Assembly: GCA_032595685.2 (NCBI GenBank)
Contig: CP159373.1
Span: forward strand, 2,191,001 to 2,255,000
DNA from: Candidatus Electrothrix aestuarii
GTDB lineage: Bacteria; Desulfobacterota; Desulfobulbia; Desulfobulbales; Desulfobulbaceae
Reading direction: 5' to 3'
Length of the DNA: 64,000 nt
Shown here: piece after piece, positions 44,425-52,937 of the stretch
How positions within the stretch are numbered: position 1 is the stretch's first letter
Layout: each line of letters starts with the position of its first letter
Made by a program: the position numbers and the translations under genes
The notes under the pieces: generated by a model
Told to the model about the DNA's origin: nothing
What the model saw: the letters and a program-made list of their open reading frames with translations, nothing else
The model's database searches: none

Positions 44425-45984
44425 TCAGGCAATCAGATTCTCTCCCTCCATCTCCTCCGGTTGCTTCAGCCCCAGCAGGTGCATCAGGGTCGGGGCAATA
44501 TCCTTGAGCGCACCGCCATCTTTGAGGGTGCAACCCTTATGCGCCTCACTAACCAGGATCAGCGGCACCGGATTCAGAGTATGGGCCGTATGCGGTTGCC
44601 CGGTCTCCAGGTTGACCATCGTCTCCGCATTGCCATGATCCGCTGTGACCAGCAGGACGCCACCCATTGCCTGTACCTGCTCCGCGATTCGTCCCAGGCA
44701 GGTGTCAACCGTTTCACAGGCCTGCACTGCTGCGTTCAGTATTCCGGTATGCCCTACCATATCGGTATTGGCAAAATTGAGAATCACCAGATCATAAGGA
44801 GTACCTGCTTCTTCCTGATCTTTTAACGCAGCCAACAAACGGTCGGTTACCTCTATCGCGCTCATGGCCGGTTTTTGGTCATAAGTGGCCACATCCCGTG
44901 GTGACTCGATAAGGATACGGTCTTCACCGGGAAAGGGCGTCTCTGCTCCACCGTTAAAGAAATAGGTGACGTGGGCATATTTTTCTGTCTCGGCTATGCG
45001 CAACTGGTGCAGGCCCGCCTCACTGGCCTCTTCTCCGAGGATGCGGGTCAGGCTGACCGGAGGAAAGACGATGGGAAAATCGAAATCCGCCTCGTACTCG
45101 GTCATGGTAACCAACTCCAGTAGCTTAGGTCGGTTGCTGACATCAAAGCCCTGGAAATCTGCATCGGAAAAGGCATGGCAGAGTTCCCGGACTCGGTCGG
45201 CCCGGAAGTTGAAAAAGACAATGGCGTTTCCATCGCTGATCCTGCCCACCGCTTCTCCCGCATCATTCAGCAGAACCGTGGGCTTGATGAACTCATCGGT
45301 CTCTTCTCGGGAGTAGGAATCCTTGACTGCTTGCAGGGGATCTTCTGCCGTTATTCCCTGACCATCGACCAATGCCTGCCAGGCTTTTTCCACCCGGTCC
45401 CAGCGGGTGTCCCGATCCATAGCCCAGTAGCGGCCTGAGACCGTTGCCACCTGCCCGCAACCGATGCGTTTGATAGCGGCAAGCAGCTCTTCCATATAGC
45501 CCGCGCCACTGGAGGGCGGGGTATCCCGACCATCCATAAAACAATGGATTTTGGCCTCAAGTCCTCTGCTTCCTGCCATTGCCAACAGGGCCTCCAAGTG
45601 CTTGAGATGGGAATGGACACCACCGTCCGAGAGCAGCCCGCAGAAGTGAATCCGGCTTCCTGCCGCCTTGACCTGATCCATGACTTTGTTCAGAACCGGG
45701 TTTTTGGCAAATTCTTCCTGCTCAACAGCGCGGTTAATCCGGGTGTAGTCCTGATACACGATCCGTCCAGAACCGATATTAAGATGCCCGACTTCTGAAT
45801 TCCCCATCTGCCCCTTGGGCAAACCTACCAAACCATTATGTGCGATCAGGCTTGTGGAAGGGTAGTCAGCAACCCATTGATCCATATTCGGGGTTTTGGC
45901 CACAGAAACCGCATTACTTGCTGATGCTGGGGCGATACCCCAGCCGTCCAGGATTGCCAGGATTACCGGTCTGTTCTTTGCCAT
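44425..45984 (-). CDS. gpmI: Cofactor-independent phosphoglycerate mutase
   Basis: 519 residues, normal length. It interconverts 3- and 2-phosphoglycerate in glycolysis and gluconeogenesis using two Mn2+ ions. Visible motifs are ILDGWG with metal Asp13, GNSEVGHLNIG with the phospho-serine Ser63, HCFMDGRDTPP, FFNFRADRVRE, the late NFANTDMVGHTG, and VTADHGNAE with further metal ligands. It follows rsfS with a one-base overlap of stop and start. Translational coupling is likely. Confidence 0.97.
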   Translation of the reverse strand: MAKNRPVILAILDGWGIAPASASNAVSVAKTPNMDQWVADYPSTSLIAHNGLVGLPKGQMGNSEVGHLNIGSGRIVYQDYTRINRAVEQEEFAKNPVLNKVMDQVKAAGSRIHFCGLLSDGGVHSHLKHLEALLAMAGSRGLEAKIHCFMDGRDTPPSSGAGYMEELLAAIKRIGCGQVATVSGRYWAMDRDTRWDRVEKAWQALVDGQGITAEDPLQAVKDSYSREETDEFIKPTVLLNDAGEAVGRISDGNAIVFFNFRADRVRELCHAFSDADFQGFDVSNRPKLLELVTMTEYEADFDFPIVFPPVSLTRILGEEASEAGLHQLRIAETEKYAHVTYFFNGGAETPFPGEDRILIESPRDVATYDQKPAMSAIEVTDRLLAALKDQEEAGTPYDLVILNFANTDMVGHTGILNAAVQACETVDTCLGRIAEQVQAMGGVLLVTADHGNAETMVNLETGQPHTAHTLNPVPLILVSEAHKGCTLKDGGALKDIAPTLMHLLGLKQPEEMEGENLIA

Positions 45985-46385
45985 CAGTCTTCCTCCTGCT
46001 CCTCAATTCCCAATTCGCGTAAATCGACCTGTGGGGCATCATGCCAGAGCCCTTCCAAATCGTAGAATCCCCGTTGCTCCTTATAGAAGATATGGGCCAC
46101 GATATCGCCGAAATCAAGCAGAACCCACATACCTTCCTTTAGGCCTTCCGAATGCTTGCTGGTTACCCGTTTGGAACGCAACTCCTCCTCAATAGCGTCG
46201 GCCAGACCCTGAACATGGCGGCTGGAACGTCCGCTCATGATGACAAAGTAATCAGTAAACGAGGAATAGGCATGAACGTCCAGGATAACCAGGTCTTCCG
46301 CCTTGGTGTCCAGCGCAGTGCGGGCACAGATCTCAGCCAGTTCCAGAGAGGTTCGTTCGCGGTGTTCTTTTTTCAGCTGTCGCAT
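45984..46385 (-). CDS. rsfS: Ribosome silencing factor
   Basis: 133 residues, standard size. The RsfS/DUF143 signature is complete: LDVHAYSSFTDYFVIMSGRSSRHVQGLADAIEEEL, then GLKEGMWVLLDFGDIVAHIFYKEQRGFYDLEGLW. It binds ribosomal protein L14 and blocks subunit joining in starvation. It sits 54 bases after topB and is coupled to gpmI. RsfS is often paired with nadD in other genomes; here that neighbour is missing and gpmI follows. Confidence 0.95.
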   Translation of the reverse strand: MRQLKKEHRERTSLELAEICARTALDTKAEDLVILDVHAYSSFTDYFVIMSGRSSRHVQGLADAIEEELRSKRVTSKHSEGLKEGMWVLLDFGDIVAHIFYKEQRGFYDLEGLWHDAPQVDLRELGIEEQEED

Positions 46386-46439
46386 CGTATGATAATAAAA
46401 TGAAATTGTGAGGTTATAGGCGTGCCCTGACAGAAGAAC

Positions 46440-48905
46440 TCAGCTTTTCTTTTTTCTTGCCTTGGTCTGTCTTGGCGGAAACTCAAAGGTAATTTTTCCC
46501 TTGGAATCCATGCAGAGGTAAGCATCAAAGGGACGTTTTCTTTTGGAGATAAAACCTTTGATCAGCTCTGTTTTGCCCTTGGTCAATAATTGGGCAATAT
46601 TTTCTCGGGTGATGGTGCATTCCAGGATGATTTTTCCTATTCGCAGACCTTTTTTTCTATCCCCTTCCAGAGCGGATTCAGACATATAGGCCATCGGCGT
46701 TTCAAAAACCTTGGTCTGGTCAATGGGAGATATACCGATGGGGTCTTGTTTTTTAATGGCTTCCAGGTCCAGATCATCTGTGGAGTCGGCGAACTGAAAA
46801 GAAACCTTGGAGTTTTTGAGTACGATAGAGGCCGTAAAGGGTTTCCCTTTTTTGGAGCGAAAATTTGTGTATGGGCCGACGGTTTCGCCACGAATCAGTT
46901 GAACAATCTCCTCATGCTCCATGATTCTGCCACCAAGAATTTTACGGATCATCACTTTTCCGTCTTCTGATTGATAGGCTGTGGCGTTTTCAAAGAATTT
47001 CATACCTTCAACAGGGGAGAAAGGAGCCTCTTGAAGAGTCGCTTCCTCACCGGTTTTGACCTGTTCGACAATTTTTGCTGTCTGCTCCCTGATTTCCCGC
47101 ATGAACTGCTCACGAGTCATCTTGCCGCGCAGGATTTGGTTGAGCTTATACTCCCATTCCCCAGTCAGCTCCGGTGAGGCGAGTACATCAATGTCCCGTG
47201 CCTCTAAAAGGGCGACCAGCTCAAAGGCCTTACCTGTGGGCACCAGTTCCTTCTGCTCCCGGACAACATATTTTTCATTGAGCAGTTTTTCGATGATTGC
47301 GGCCCGGGTGGCTGGAGTGCCCAGTCCTCGCTCTTTCATGGCCTCTGCCAGTTCCTCGTCATCTACCAGTTTACCGGAATGCTCCATCGCAGAAAGCAGG
47401 GTGGCTTCAGAAAAACGGGCTGCCGGTTTGGTCACAAGTTTTTTCTGCTCTATTTCCTTGCAGAGTACAGACTTACCTTCTGGTAGGGCCACAAGGGTCT
47501 CTGCATCTCCGCCCCCGGCCTTGGCGCCATAAACGGCTTTCCAGCCAGGTTCTACCAGGATTTTTCCCTCGGTAAGAAAAGTTTCCTGTTCCACAATGGA
47601 AAGGCGGCGGGTGTTATGAAAAACAGCCGCAGGAAAGAGGATAGCCAGGAAACGTTGCACGATCATTTGGTAGATCTTTAATTCCGGTTCACTGAGCGTT
47701 TTGGGAAGGCCAGCTGTGGGAATGATTGCAAAGTGATCGCTGATTTTTTTGTTATTAAACAGGCGCTTGTTTTTGAGATTTTTTTTCAGATAATCCTTTG
47801 CAAGGGCCTCGGAGGCAAAAGCATTGTACTGCCAGCCTTGTTGGCGTTCCAGGACGGCATGAACGGACTGTGCATAATCTTCAGGCAGGCAACGGCTGTC
47901 TGTTCTGGGGTAGGTGACCAGCTTATGGCGCTCGTACAGGGCCTGCGCAAGTGCCAAAGTGTTCTTGGCTGAAAAACCAAACCTGGAGTTGGCCTCACGC
48001 TGTAGAGAGGTCAAATCATAGAGTTGGGGAGGTGCTTGCTGAGAGTTCTTATGGCTTTCCTCAACCTGGGCTGGTTTACCGAGACATTTTTGGGCAATTT
48101 CTGCTGCCTGCTCTTCTTTCCAGATGCGTTTCTTATTAGCATGAGGATTTTCTGGATCTTTTTTGAAGGCAGTGTCTATCCAAGTGCCCTGGTAGGTTGC
48201 ATTTTCACAGTGAAACTGGGCATGCAACTCCCAATAATCTTTCGGGATAAAGGCGCGTCGTTCTTCTTCCCGCTTCACCAGCAAGGAGAGAGTAGGGGTT
48301 TGAACTCGTCCACAGGGTGTTTTGCGGAAACCACCGTGTCGGGAATTATAGCAGGTCAGGGCTCGGGTTGCATTGATGCCGATAAGCCAGTCCGCCTCGG
48401 AACGACAAAGGGCTGCGTCTTCCAGAGAAAGCATTTCTTCGTTTTCTCGAAGGTTCTGTAATCCCTCGCGGATGGCATCCAGGGTCATGGACTGGAGCCA
48501 AAGCCTGCGGATGGATTTTCCGGCAACAGATCGGGTATAGGCGTGCTTGAGTATGTATTTGAAGATGAGTTCACCTTCCCGGCCAGCATCACAGCCGTTA
48601 ACAATCACATGTACGTCTTTGCGCCGAATCAACTTGCTCAGTGCGTTATACTGAGTCTTTGTGTTAGGCAGGACAGACAGGGGAAACTCTTCCGGCAGAA
48701 TAGGGAGGTTCTCTAGGGTCCATTTCTGGAATTTAGGGTCAACCTCCTCAGGAAAACCAATAGAGACAAGATGGCCCACGGCATAGGAGACGATATATTC
48801 TCCCCCTTCGAAATGGGTTTTCGTTTTTTCGAATTTTCCTGGCAGGGCCTTGACAATGTCAGCTGCCACGCTAGGCTTTTCTGCAATGATGAGTGTTTTT
48901 CCCAT
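46440..48905 (-). CDS. topB: DNA topoisomerase III
   Basis: 821 residues. Type IA topoisomerase: Toprim motifs IIAEKPSVA with Glu9 and CDAGREGE (105-112), CGRVQTPTL, and the catalytic Tyr332 in TYPRTDSR. The core ends near 610. The C-terminal 200 residues hold three topoisomerase-III-type C-terminal repeats without cysteines (KVMIRKILGGRIMEHEEIVQLIRGETV...; LRIGKIILECTITRENIAQLLTKGKTE), followed by a basic tail KARKKKS. It decatenates single-stranded DNA during replication and repair. Confidence 0.94.
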   Translation of the reverse strand: MGKTLIIAEKPSVAADIVKALPGKFEKTKTHFEGGEYIVSYAVGHLVSIGFPEEVDPKFQKWTLENLPILPEEFPLSVLPNTKTQYNALSKLIRRKDVHVIVNGCDAGREGELIFKYILKHAYTRSVAGKSIRRLWLQSMTLDAIREGLQNLRENEEMLSLEDAALCRSEADWLIGINATRALTCYNSRHGGFRKTPCGRVQTPTLSLLVKREEERRAFIPKDYWELHAQFHCENATYQGTWIDTAFKKDPENPHANKKRIWKEEQAAEIAQKCLGKPAQVEESHKNSQQAPPQLYDLTSLQREANSRFGFSAKNTLALAQALYERHKLVTYPRTDSRCLPEDYAQSVHAVLERQQGWQYNAFASEALAKDYLKKNLKNKRLFNNKKISDHFAIIPTAGLPKTLSEPELKIYQMIVQRFLAILFPAAVFHNTRRLSIVEQETFLTEGKILVEPGWKAVYGAKAGGGDAETLVALPEGKSVLCKEIEQKKLVTKPAARFSEATLLSAMEHSGKLVDDEELAEAMKERGLGTPATRAAIIEKLLNEKYVVREQKELVPTGKAFELVALLEARDIDVLASPELTGEWEYKLNQILRGKMTREQFMREIREQTAKIVEQVKTGEEATLQEAPFSPVEGMKFFENATAYQSEDGKVMIRKILGGRIMEHEEIVQLIRGETVGPYTNFRSKKGKPFTASIVLKNSKVSFQFADSTDDLDLEAIKKQDPIGISPIDQTKVFETPMAYMSESALEGDRKKGLRIGKIILECTITRENIAQLLTKGKTELIKGFISKRKRPFDAYLCMDSKGKITFEFPPRQTKARKKKS

Positions 48906-48971
48906 GTTTAATATTTGAGCAAGTCTGTTACAAGAGCCTTTTGTTAAATGATTACTGGGCGTTTTTTAAGT

Positions 48972-49502
48972 TTATAGTATTTGCCAACCAAACCAAGCTA
49001 TCATCAGGCCGGAAATGATCAGATTTGCGATAACTCCTCCCATAAAACCAAGAAAAGAGCCAAAACCGGAATGCAAGGCCTGTTTGATCTGTTCGCCCAT
49101 GATCAGCTCCCCGATGATAGCCCCAATAAGTGGGCCGACTATAATGCCGATGGGGCCTAGGACAAAGACCAGCAAAGAACCGAATACCGCACCCCAAGCT
49201 GCTGCTTTTGAGCCACCGAACATTTTCACCCCAAAGGCTGTGGCAAGAAATTCAATCAGGTAACTCAAAGTAACCAGTACTGTCTGACCAGCAAAGAACC
49301 AGACAGAAAGGCTGTCAAATCCGGTCATCATGCCGTAGATCAGAAAGCCGACAAAAATCAGTACGGTTCCCGGAAGAGCCGGAAAAACAGTACCTATCAG
49401 TCCTCCGATGATAAATGGGAGGCTGGCCAGGAAGCCCCAAACATGGGAGTTCGCCAGCGTGACGGTATAGAGTGAAGAAAACCAGTCGACTATTGCTTGC
49501 AC
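48972..49502 (-). CDS. DUF456 membrane protein
   Basis: 176 residues with about four or five hydrophobic helices, rich in glycine: PFIIGGLIGTVFPALPGTVLIFVGFLIYG and VFGSLLVFVLGPIGIIVGPLIGAIIGELI. This matches DUF456, whose function is unknown; Gly-rich helices are glycine-zipper-like. It lies 66 bases before topB on the same strand and may be cotranscribed. Confidence 0.9.
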   Translation of the reverse strand: MQAIVDWFSSLYTVTLANSHVWGFLASLPFIIGGLIGTVFPALPGTVLIFVGFLIYGMMTGFDSLSVWFFAGQTVLVTLSYLIEFLATAFGVKMFGGSKAAAWGAVFGSLLVFVLGPIGIIVGPLIGAIIGELIMGEQIKQALHSGFGSFLGFMGGVIANLIISGLMIAWFGWQIL

Positions 49503-49579
49503 ATTTTTTCCCAGAGGACGAGAAAATGGACTGAAGAAAAAAGGTCTTTCATCTCTATTTTCTCTCCCAATGAAGCCGG

Positions 49580-49641
49580 GTAAACAACAAAGAGGCTCAG
49601 AATGTGCAACACATTACGTGATCTATGCACAGCCTGAGCCT
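49580..49641 (-). terminator. Long imperfect hairpin after the coiled-coil gene
   Basis: On the minus strand AGGCTCAG-TGTGCA pairs with TGCACA-CTGAGCCT with two-base internal loops and a 17-base terminal loop (49593-49641). A T-rich CTTTGTTG stretch follows. It lies 52 bases after the coiled-coil gene stop. A factor-independent terminator is likely. Confidence 0.5.
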
Positions 49642-49692
49642 TTCTCGCAAATCAAATGAGACCGACCAAAGCCGGTGAATAGAACATGAAGA

Positions 49693-50535
49693 TTATTCAG
49701 CCTGCTCTATTGCTTGTTCTTCCTGCTCTGGAGCTGGGCTTTCTTCTTGCGCGGCATCTTTAGAAAGATTCTCTACGATGTTACGCATTTGCTCTTCCAT
49801 ACCCAGCTGGGTATCTTCCTGTTCGGTAATTTTTCCGAGCAAAACCTTGGTATTGACCTCGCATGCATCCAAGTCGCTGTTTACCTCAGTAAGTGCCGCA
49901 TTGCGTTCTTCAACGACTTTCTCAAAACCAATCACCTGGGCACGGAGAGATTCAAGTTCGGTAGCTGCTTCTTCCTGTTGTTGCTGGAGCTGGACAAGCT
50001 GGGAACTTGCCTCCATCTGTATATTTTTCTGTTGTTGTTGGAGCTGGGCAATTTGGGACTCAGCTTCCTTGAGCTTTTTTTGCGCTTCCTTGAGGGTGGT
50101 CTGTGTCTTGTCACGCTCTGCAGCTATTTTCTGCATATCTTGTTGTGCAGAATCTGTCTGCTTCTGTTGGACTTTTGCTTGCTCTAAGGCCGATTCCAGC
50201 TCGCTAATTTTCTTCTGAAGACCTTCCTTTTCCATTTTCAGAGTTGTGGTCTTTGCCTGCTCATGAGAAAAGGATTTTGCTAATTTATCGCTGTTTTCCT
50301 GGGCTTGTTTTAATCTTTTTTTCGTTTCTTTGAGGGCAACTTCGTTTTCCTGTTGGGCCTGACGTGCTTCGATAGCCTCTGCCTCTATGGCGGCCAGCTG
50401 CACTTCAGCAACTTCTTTGTCCATAGCAAGCTGTCTACTGGTACCGGTCTTGCTTTGTCCCCACCAGGACGTCAATAATAACAGTACGATCAGTGCTCCA
50501 ATGAGAGAATTTTTGTTTAACAGGTTGTTCGTCAT
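49693..50535 (-). CDS. Membrane-anchored coiled-coil protein
   Basis: 280 residues. A single membrane helix (about 11-27) is followed by an almost unbroken coiled coil rich in Glu, Gln, Lys and Ala (KETKKRLKQAQENSDKLAKS ... LQQQQKNIQMEASSQLVQLQQQQEE), and an acidic tail of EEQAIEQAE type. It resembles no enzyme; envelope-spanning or structural roles are likely. AAAAGGAG precedes the ATG. It lies between a TPR-type lipoprotein and DUF456 genes, in a block of envelope genes on one strand. Confidence 0.65.
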   Translation of the reverse strand: MTNNLLNKNSLIGALIVLLLLTSWWGQSKTGTSRQLAMDKEVAEVQLAAIEAEAIEARQAQQENEVALKETKKRLKQAQENSDKLAKSFSHEQAKTTTLKMEKEGLQKKISELESALEQAKVQQKQTDSAQQDMQKIAAERDKTQTTLKEAQKKLKEAESQIAQLQQQQKNIQMEASSQLVQLQQQQEEAATELESLRAQVIGFEKVVEERNAALTEVNSDLDACEVNTKVLLGKITEQEDTQLGMEEQMRNIVENLSKDAAQEESPAPEQEEQAIEQAE

Positions 50536-50647
50536 GACATAACTCCTTTTCGTTATAAAAAACGTTATAAAAAAGTTGTTCCCTACATTTCCGCGTTATC
50601 TGTCCTAAGGAGTACTCTAAAGACAGTATACAACCACTCAAAAAGAA

Positions 50648-52600
50648 TCAATTCAATGTCGTGGGGTCAAGAGCGGCGAGTTCCTTATCAACACTACTAA
50701 GGTTCCGTTTTACTGTATTGTCCAACCCGGCGTAGGGATATTTCTGTAAAATATCTTCAAGAAGTGTTTTTGAAGTAAGAAGATGCTGCTTTTTTACCTT
50801 GGAATCTGTTGCATTTTTGGCACGGAGAAAGAATGTAGCTGCTTTTTTTCGTGCTTCCTCACCAGCTGCCTTTGATGCCTTTTCTACTTTTTTACGTGCC
50901 TTGGCTCCCCAAGAGGTATCTTGCAAGTCCGTGAACAGAGCAATTGCCTTATCGTATTCTGCTGCCAAAAAGGCTGCCTCTGCCTTGTCCCACTTTTCTT
51001 GTAATGCTGTATTGGCAGTCTGTCTAGGGGGAGGTGAAATTTTTTCTTTCTTTTCAGAGCGGACCTTCTCTTCCTTTGTTACAGTTTCTTCAGGTTGGCT
51101 GGCCTTTTCTGTGCTGGCAGCACCTGCTTGTCCCTGACTTTTTTGTGGGCTGTTTTCCCGGATTTCCGGTCTTGCTGTTTCTACGACAGCTGCTGGGGAA
51201 ACAGGGCGCTCGGTTTGCACAGGAACAGGTACCTCAACAAGAAGAGAATTCTTTTTTTTCTGAATAACATCTTGTTTATCCAAGGGAAGTATGTCGAGTG
51301 GCACCTTGTCAAGTAAGGCCAAGGCATCCTTGCGCTGGTCGTTCGCAACGAGTTGGTCAAAGTTCCGTAGGAGTCCCCGGAACCATTGCTCTGCTTCCCG
51401 TTCTGCCTTGCCAGCCAGATTTTCAGCGTTACTGCGAAGGGTGGAGCCGGGGTAGCTTTGAATAAAGGATTGGGCCTGCTGAACAACAGTGAATCCATCC
51501 TGCTCTGGGTTTGATGTTAATGAACTCAGAAGCAGTGCTGCGTAGGCATCGACTTTTTCTCTTTGGCTGTCAACGGATTGCAGGGCTGCCAGGTGTTGCT
51601 GGTCAAAAGGTGCGTTGAGCTGCTGGAGTTCTTCATACAGTATGCGGGCAGGGAGATAGTTTCTCAGTGCGAACTCAACCTCGGATATTTTTTTCAATAT
51701 TTTTATCTGAAGCGTTTTATTGCCTGTTTGACGTACGCTAGCGAGTAAATCACTGAGCATACTCCGAGCTTCCTGCTCTCTTCCTTGTTTTAGCAAGGAT
51801 TGGGCCTGTTGATACCTTTCTTCATAGTTTTGAGGAGGTTCAGCTGGCGGGAGCAGATTTACGTTTGTGCTATTTGGGACCTGCTCGTACGTTGTGTTGC
51901 TTTGTGGGGACTGACTAAAATCAGGCTGGGCTGCTTGCGAAGGAACGGAGCCTGGAAAAGTCATCGGAGAAGAAAAAATATTGGGCGTTACTATCTGCCG
52001 GGGGGGGCGAGATAATTGTTTGAATAAGTTCGGACACTCTCCCTCAAGATAGGCAAAATCTCTGTTTTGCAGATGTTGTAGAAGGACCACGAATTTTTCA
52101 CGAGAATCTGCCTGGGGACGATCATTAAAGAGCTGGATTTGCAATTCAGTGTAGGCATCATGCAAAGCAGACACTTTACTCTGGCAGGACAAGAGTTTTC
52201 TGGCCTGTTCAGGCGTGCGATATTGAAATTTTGCTTGTTCCAGTTCTTGCCAGGATTTTACCTGTTGGCCATAGAAGGATACTCTCCCGCGTACTGTTGC
52301 CCGAATGGGTTGGAGCACTTGTCTGCTGTAGGCCAGTTGTTCTGCTGGTGACAAATCCTGGTGTTCAATTTGGCGGGACGTATAAGGAGATGTTGGCTGC
52401 GAAGGCACTTGACCAGTATATACGTTTCTCTGTTGCAGAGGTGGTGGAGAGCTTTGAGGCGGGGGAGGCGCTGTCGGCCTTTCCCTATATGGTCGGACTA
52501 TCTGTCTGCTGGCTGTGCATCCAGAAAGAATGAATGCTGATGCTACTCCAAATAGCAGCAGTTTGAGATGAGTACTCAATGAGATAGGCGAGATATGCAT
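50648..52600 (-). CDS. Large lipoprotein with TPR-like helical repeats
   Basis: 650 residues. Lipoprotein signal with lipobox ILSGC (Cys about 28). A proline-rich stretch follows (ERPTAPPPPQSSPPP). Middle and C-terminal parts hold TPR-like helical pairs: YQQAQSLLKQGREQEARSMLSDLLASV, and WDKAEAAFLAAEYDKAIALFTDLQ. They flank a low-complexity Pro/Glu/Lys segment (about 470-530). It is probably a periplasmic scaffold for cell-wall enzymes; the PBP1A gene lies upstream on the same strand. Family not recognised more precisely. Confidence 0.65.
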   Translation of the reverse strand: MHISPISLSTHLKLLLFGVASAFILSGCTASRQIVRPYRERPTAPPPPQSSPPPLQQRNVYTGQVPSQPTSPYTSRQIEHQDLSPAEQLAYSRQVLQPIRATVRGRVSFYGQQVKSWQELEQAKFQYRTPEQARKLLSCQSKVSALHDAYTELQIQLFNDRPQADSREKFVVLLQHLQNRDFAYLEGECPNLFKQLSRPPRQIVTPNIFSSPMTFPGSVPSQAAQPDFSQSPQSNTTYEQVPNSTNVNLLPPAEPPQNYEERYQQAQSLLKQGREQEARSMLSDLLASVRQTGNKTLQIKILKKISEVEFALRNYLPARILYEELQQLNAPFDQQHLAALQSVDSQREKVDAYAALLLSSLTSNPEQDGFTVVQQAQSFIQSYPGSTLRSNAENLAGKAEREAEQWFRGLLRNFDQLVANDQRKDALALLDKVPLDILPLDKQDVIQKKKNSLLVEVPVPVQTERPVSPAAVVETARPEIRENSPQKSQGQAGAASTEKASQPEETVTKEEKVRSEKKEKISPPPRQTANTALQEKWDKAEAAFLAAEYDKAIALFTDLQDTSWGAKARKKVEKASKAAGEEARKKAATFFLRAKNATDSKVKKQHLLTSKTLLEDILQKYPYAGLDNTVKRNLSSVDKELAALDPTTLN

Positions 52601-52902
52601 TTTCTTTTTGTCGAATAAGGTTAAGCCGTTGGAGCTTAAGTGATTTTTTTAGTTCGATCCTGTTATCCGCTGCTATCGGCATTTTTTGCCAAAATGCGGG
52701 AGAAAAGGCAGGGCGGTTATTGCTGAATCCTGATGCTGAAGGCTGCTACCACGTGAGAAAGCTATCAGAAAACGGGAGTCTGTACAATTCCTTTTTTTAT
52801 TCGGTATGGAAAAAACGTACTCCTCCCTGTTCTGTTGCGTTTTTTAAAGGTGTTTCTGAGGTGCTGTGAGGACAAGGCATAATAAACAGTAAACACATAA
52901 GA
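52601..52902. other. Intergenic stretch between PBP1A and lipoprotein genes
   Basis: About 300 bases. No supported ORF on either strand. It should contain the promoter of the lipoprotein gene. A stem-loop at its right edge (52903-52936) closes the PBP1A transcript. Confidence 0.4.
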
Positions 52903-52936
52903 GTCAGAGGGGCTGAGAAGACCACCGCCCCCTGAC
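52903..52936 (-). terminator. Stem-loop after the PBP1A gene
   Basis: GTCAG-A-GGGGC pairs with GCCCC-CTGAC (10 bp, one bulged A) immediately after the PBP1A stop on the minus strand. A TCTTATGTGTTT stretch follows, a weak U tract. Confidence 0.45.
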
Positions 52937-52937
52937 G